64,000 bases of DNA, taken from assembly GCF_011927835.1 (NCBI RefSeq), contig NZ_JAATJH010000001.1, positions 759,104-823,103 of the forward strand. Reading direction: 5' to 3'. The translations under genes were made by a program, and so were the position numbers. The notes below the pieces were generated by a model. It ran no database searches. It saw only the letters and a program-made list of their open reading frames with translations, and was not told where the DNA came from. This stretch comes from Neolewinella antarctica. Its GTDB lineage: Bacteria; Bacteroidota; Bacteroidia; Chitinophagales; Saprospiraceae. Positions 62,818-64,000 of this stretch are shown here, in pieces; position 1 is the first letter of the stretch, and each line of letters opens with the position of its first letter.

Positions 62818-64000
62818 ATGAAATTTACCGATTACCCCCTGGCCCCGGAGATCATTCGCAGCATCGGCAAGCTGGGTTGGAAGCGCCCGACGGACATTCA
62901 GTACAAAGCCATCAAGCACATCCTGAACGGGGAGGACGTGATGGGCATCGCGCAAACGGGAACGGGAAAAACGGCCGCTTTTGCCATTCCGGTGCTCCAA
63001 ATCATCCACACGAATAAGGAAAATCAGCGCAGGGCCGACGGCATCAAGTGCCTGATTATGGTGCCGACGCGCGAGCTGGCGATGCAACTCGATTCCGTAT
63101 TTACCGATCTGGCGAAAGGGACGCGCGTCAACGTTTTCGCCCTCACCGGCGGCGTTGAGCAGGACCCGCAGATCAAAGAATTGCAGGCGGGCGTCGACAT
63201 CCTGATTGCCACGCCGGGGCGCATGTTCGACTTACTTAACCAAAAAGCCTTACGCCTGGAGCGCGTTAATATCCTGGTGCTGGACGAAGCGGACTTGATG
63301 CTCGACCTCGGTTTCATCGACGATATTCGGGGCATTCTCGGCCACCTTAAAATGCGGCGGCAAACGTTGTTCTTCTCCGCAACGATCAACCAGAAGATCA
63401 AAAAACTGGCCTACACGCTGGTCAAGAAACCGATCCGGATACAAATCTCCCCCAAAGATCCAATTTCCCGCAACGTCGATCATTCGGTCGTCTTCATTGA
63501 GATGGATGACAAGCGATTTTTCCTCGAAAGATTCTACAAGCAGAATCCGGAGGCTAAAATTTTGGTCTTCGTCCGGACGCGTGTCCGCGCCGAACGCGTC
63601 GCAAAGGCGATGGGGCGGGTTAACATTATTTCGCTCGTCCTGCACGGCGACATGAGCCAGGACGACCGCAACGACGCGCTCGAAGCCTTCCGCGAAAACC
63701 AGACGCGCCTCATGGTCGCCACCGACGTGAGCGCCCGGGGCATCGACATCGCCGACGTCACCCACGTCATCAATTACGACCTGCCGGACCAGGCCGATAA
63801 TTACGTCCACCGCGTGGGAAGAACCGGCCGGGGGGACCGCCGTGGCATCGCCTACACGTTCTGCTCGCCGCAGGAACACGACAAACTACGGGCGGTGGAG
63901 GCGTACACCGGCACGGAAATCAAGACCGTCGAGCTCGACCGGCAGGAATACAAAGAAACTTTGCACTTTAGCCGGACGGATAATATGTCGCTGGAGGATC
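62818..64000 (+). CDS. DEAD-box RNA helicase, cut by the window end
   Basis: At least 394 residues are visible from ATG at 62818. The Q motif is KRPTDIQYKAI, Walker A AQTGTGKT (45-52), motif Ib TPGR, the DEAD box LVLDEADLML, SAT (FFSATI), ARGID, and the final HRVGRTGR. It is an ATP-dependent RNA helicase of the RhlE/CsdA type that unwinds RNA duplexes. A TATCTTCG box ends only 3 bp before the ATG, so the message may be leaderless or nearly so. The 3' end lies outside the window. Confidence 0.95.
   Translation, partial: MKFTDYPLAPEIIRSIGKLGWKRPTDIQYKAIKHILNGEDVMGIAQTGTGKTAAFAIPVLQIIHTNKENQRRADGIKCLIMVPTRELAMQLDSVFTDLAKGTRVNVFALTGGVEQDPQIKELQAGVDILIATPGRMFDLLNQKALRLERVNILVLDEADLMLDLGFIDDIRGILGHLKMRRQTLFFSATINQKIKKLAYTLVKKPIRIQISPKDPISRNVDHSVVFIEMDDKRFFLERFYKQNPEAKILVFVRTRVRAERVAKAMGRVNIISLVLHGDMSQDDRNDALEAFRENQTRLMVATDVSARGIDIADVTHVINYDLPDQADNYVHRVGRTGRGDRRGIAYTFCSPQEHDKLRAVEAYTGTEIKTVELDRQEYKETLHFSRTDNMSLED

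Overview
The window is a chromosomal segment of a Bacteroidota bacterium, most likely from the Saprospiraceae/Lewinella side of the phylum. The signs are a type IX secretion (T9SS) sorting-tail protein, a gliding-motility-associated (CHU_C) C-terminal domain, an Alternative Complex III operon (actABCDEF) running into an aa3-type oxidase, a bacillithiol deacetylase, promoter-like TAnnTTTG elements, and almost no Shine-Dalgarno sequences. GC content is moderate to high, so many long antisense open frames are shadows of real genes. No rRNA, tRNA, CRISPR array, integrase or transposase was seen.

Layout. 0.1-8.2 kb: mixed housekeeping and exported genes (bshB1, L-serine ammonia-lyase, amidohydrolase, FG-GAP T9SS protein, TIGR03032 protein, a tiny Pmp3-like protein that is easy to miss, MarC). 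8.2-13.4 kb: PgpH-like HD phosphodiesterase, endonuclease III, YjjG nucleotidase, then a small CPMC membrane protein, DUF420 and a Sco-like protein. 13.5-30.2 kb: the respiratory block on the minus strand, read from right to left as actA, B, C, D, E, F, coxB, coxA, ctaB, coxC (two paralogs) and coxD. It encodes quinol oxidation by ACIII, electron transfer to the oxidase, heme o synthesis and assembly factors. 30.5-39.6 kb: a conserved hypothetical protein, a large CHU_C protein, a lipoprotein cytochrome c, a ThuA/PQQ-type dehydrogenase fusion, an RlpA-SPOR protein and an exported pyrophosphatase. 39.7-51.7 kb: core metabolism and replication (lpdA, a radical SAM protein, mazG, a bifunctional nuclease, fabD, DUF423, two half-genes of a 5'-nucleotidase, dnaA, a cystathionine beta-synthase). 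52.0-58.6 kb: a tight four-gene operon of planctomycete-type exported proteins (DUF2231/cytochrome/LRR, a beta-propeller, DUF1549/DUF1553, DUF1501). 58.8-64 kb: a phosphoribosyltransferase, glgX, two divergent SSBs, and a DEAD-box helicase cut by the window end.

The most striking unexplained signal is a dispersed GC-rich element with core TTGCACCCGCGWCCGCGCCC. I find 17 copies matching at 16 or more of 20 positions (nearly all at 17 or more) on both strands. Twelve are intergenic and five lie inside genes, two of these in signal-peptide regions. Three pairs are inverted and could form hairpins, in the manner of REP/BIME elements. One end often resembles the Bacteroidota -7 promoter box. Other notable points are a cytochrome oxidase subunit II fused to an OmpA peptidoglycan-binding domain, a Sco-like protein with no cysteine, an EF-hand loop inside DUF420, an extra heme domain on ActA, a His-rich insert in ActF, and two genes whose coding frames extend upstream of the first ATG but offer only an ATC as a possible start.
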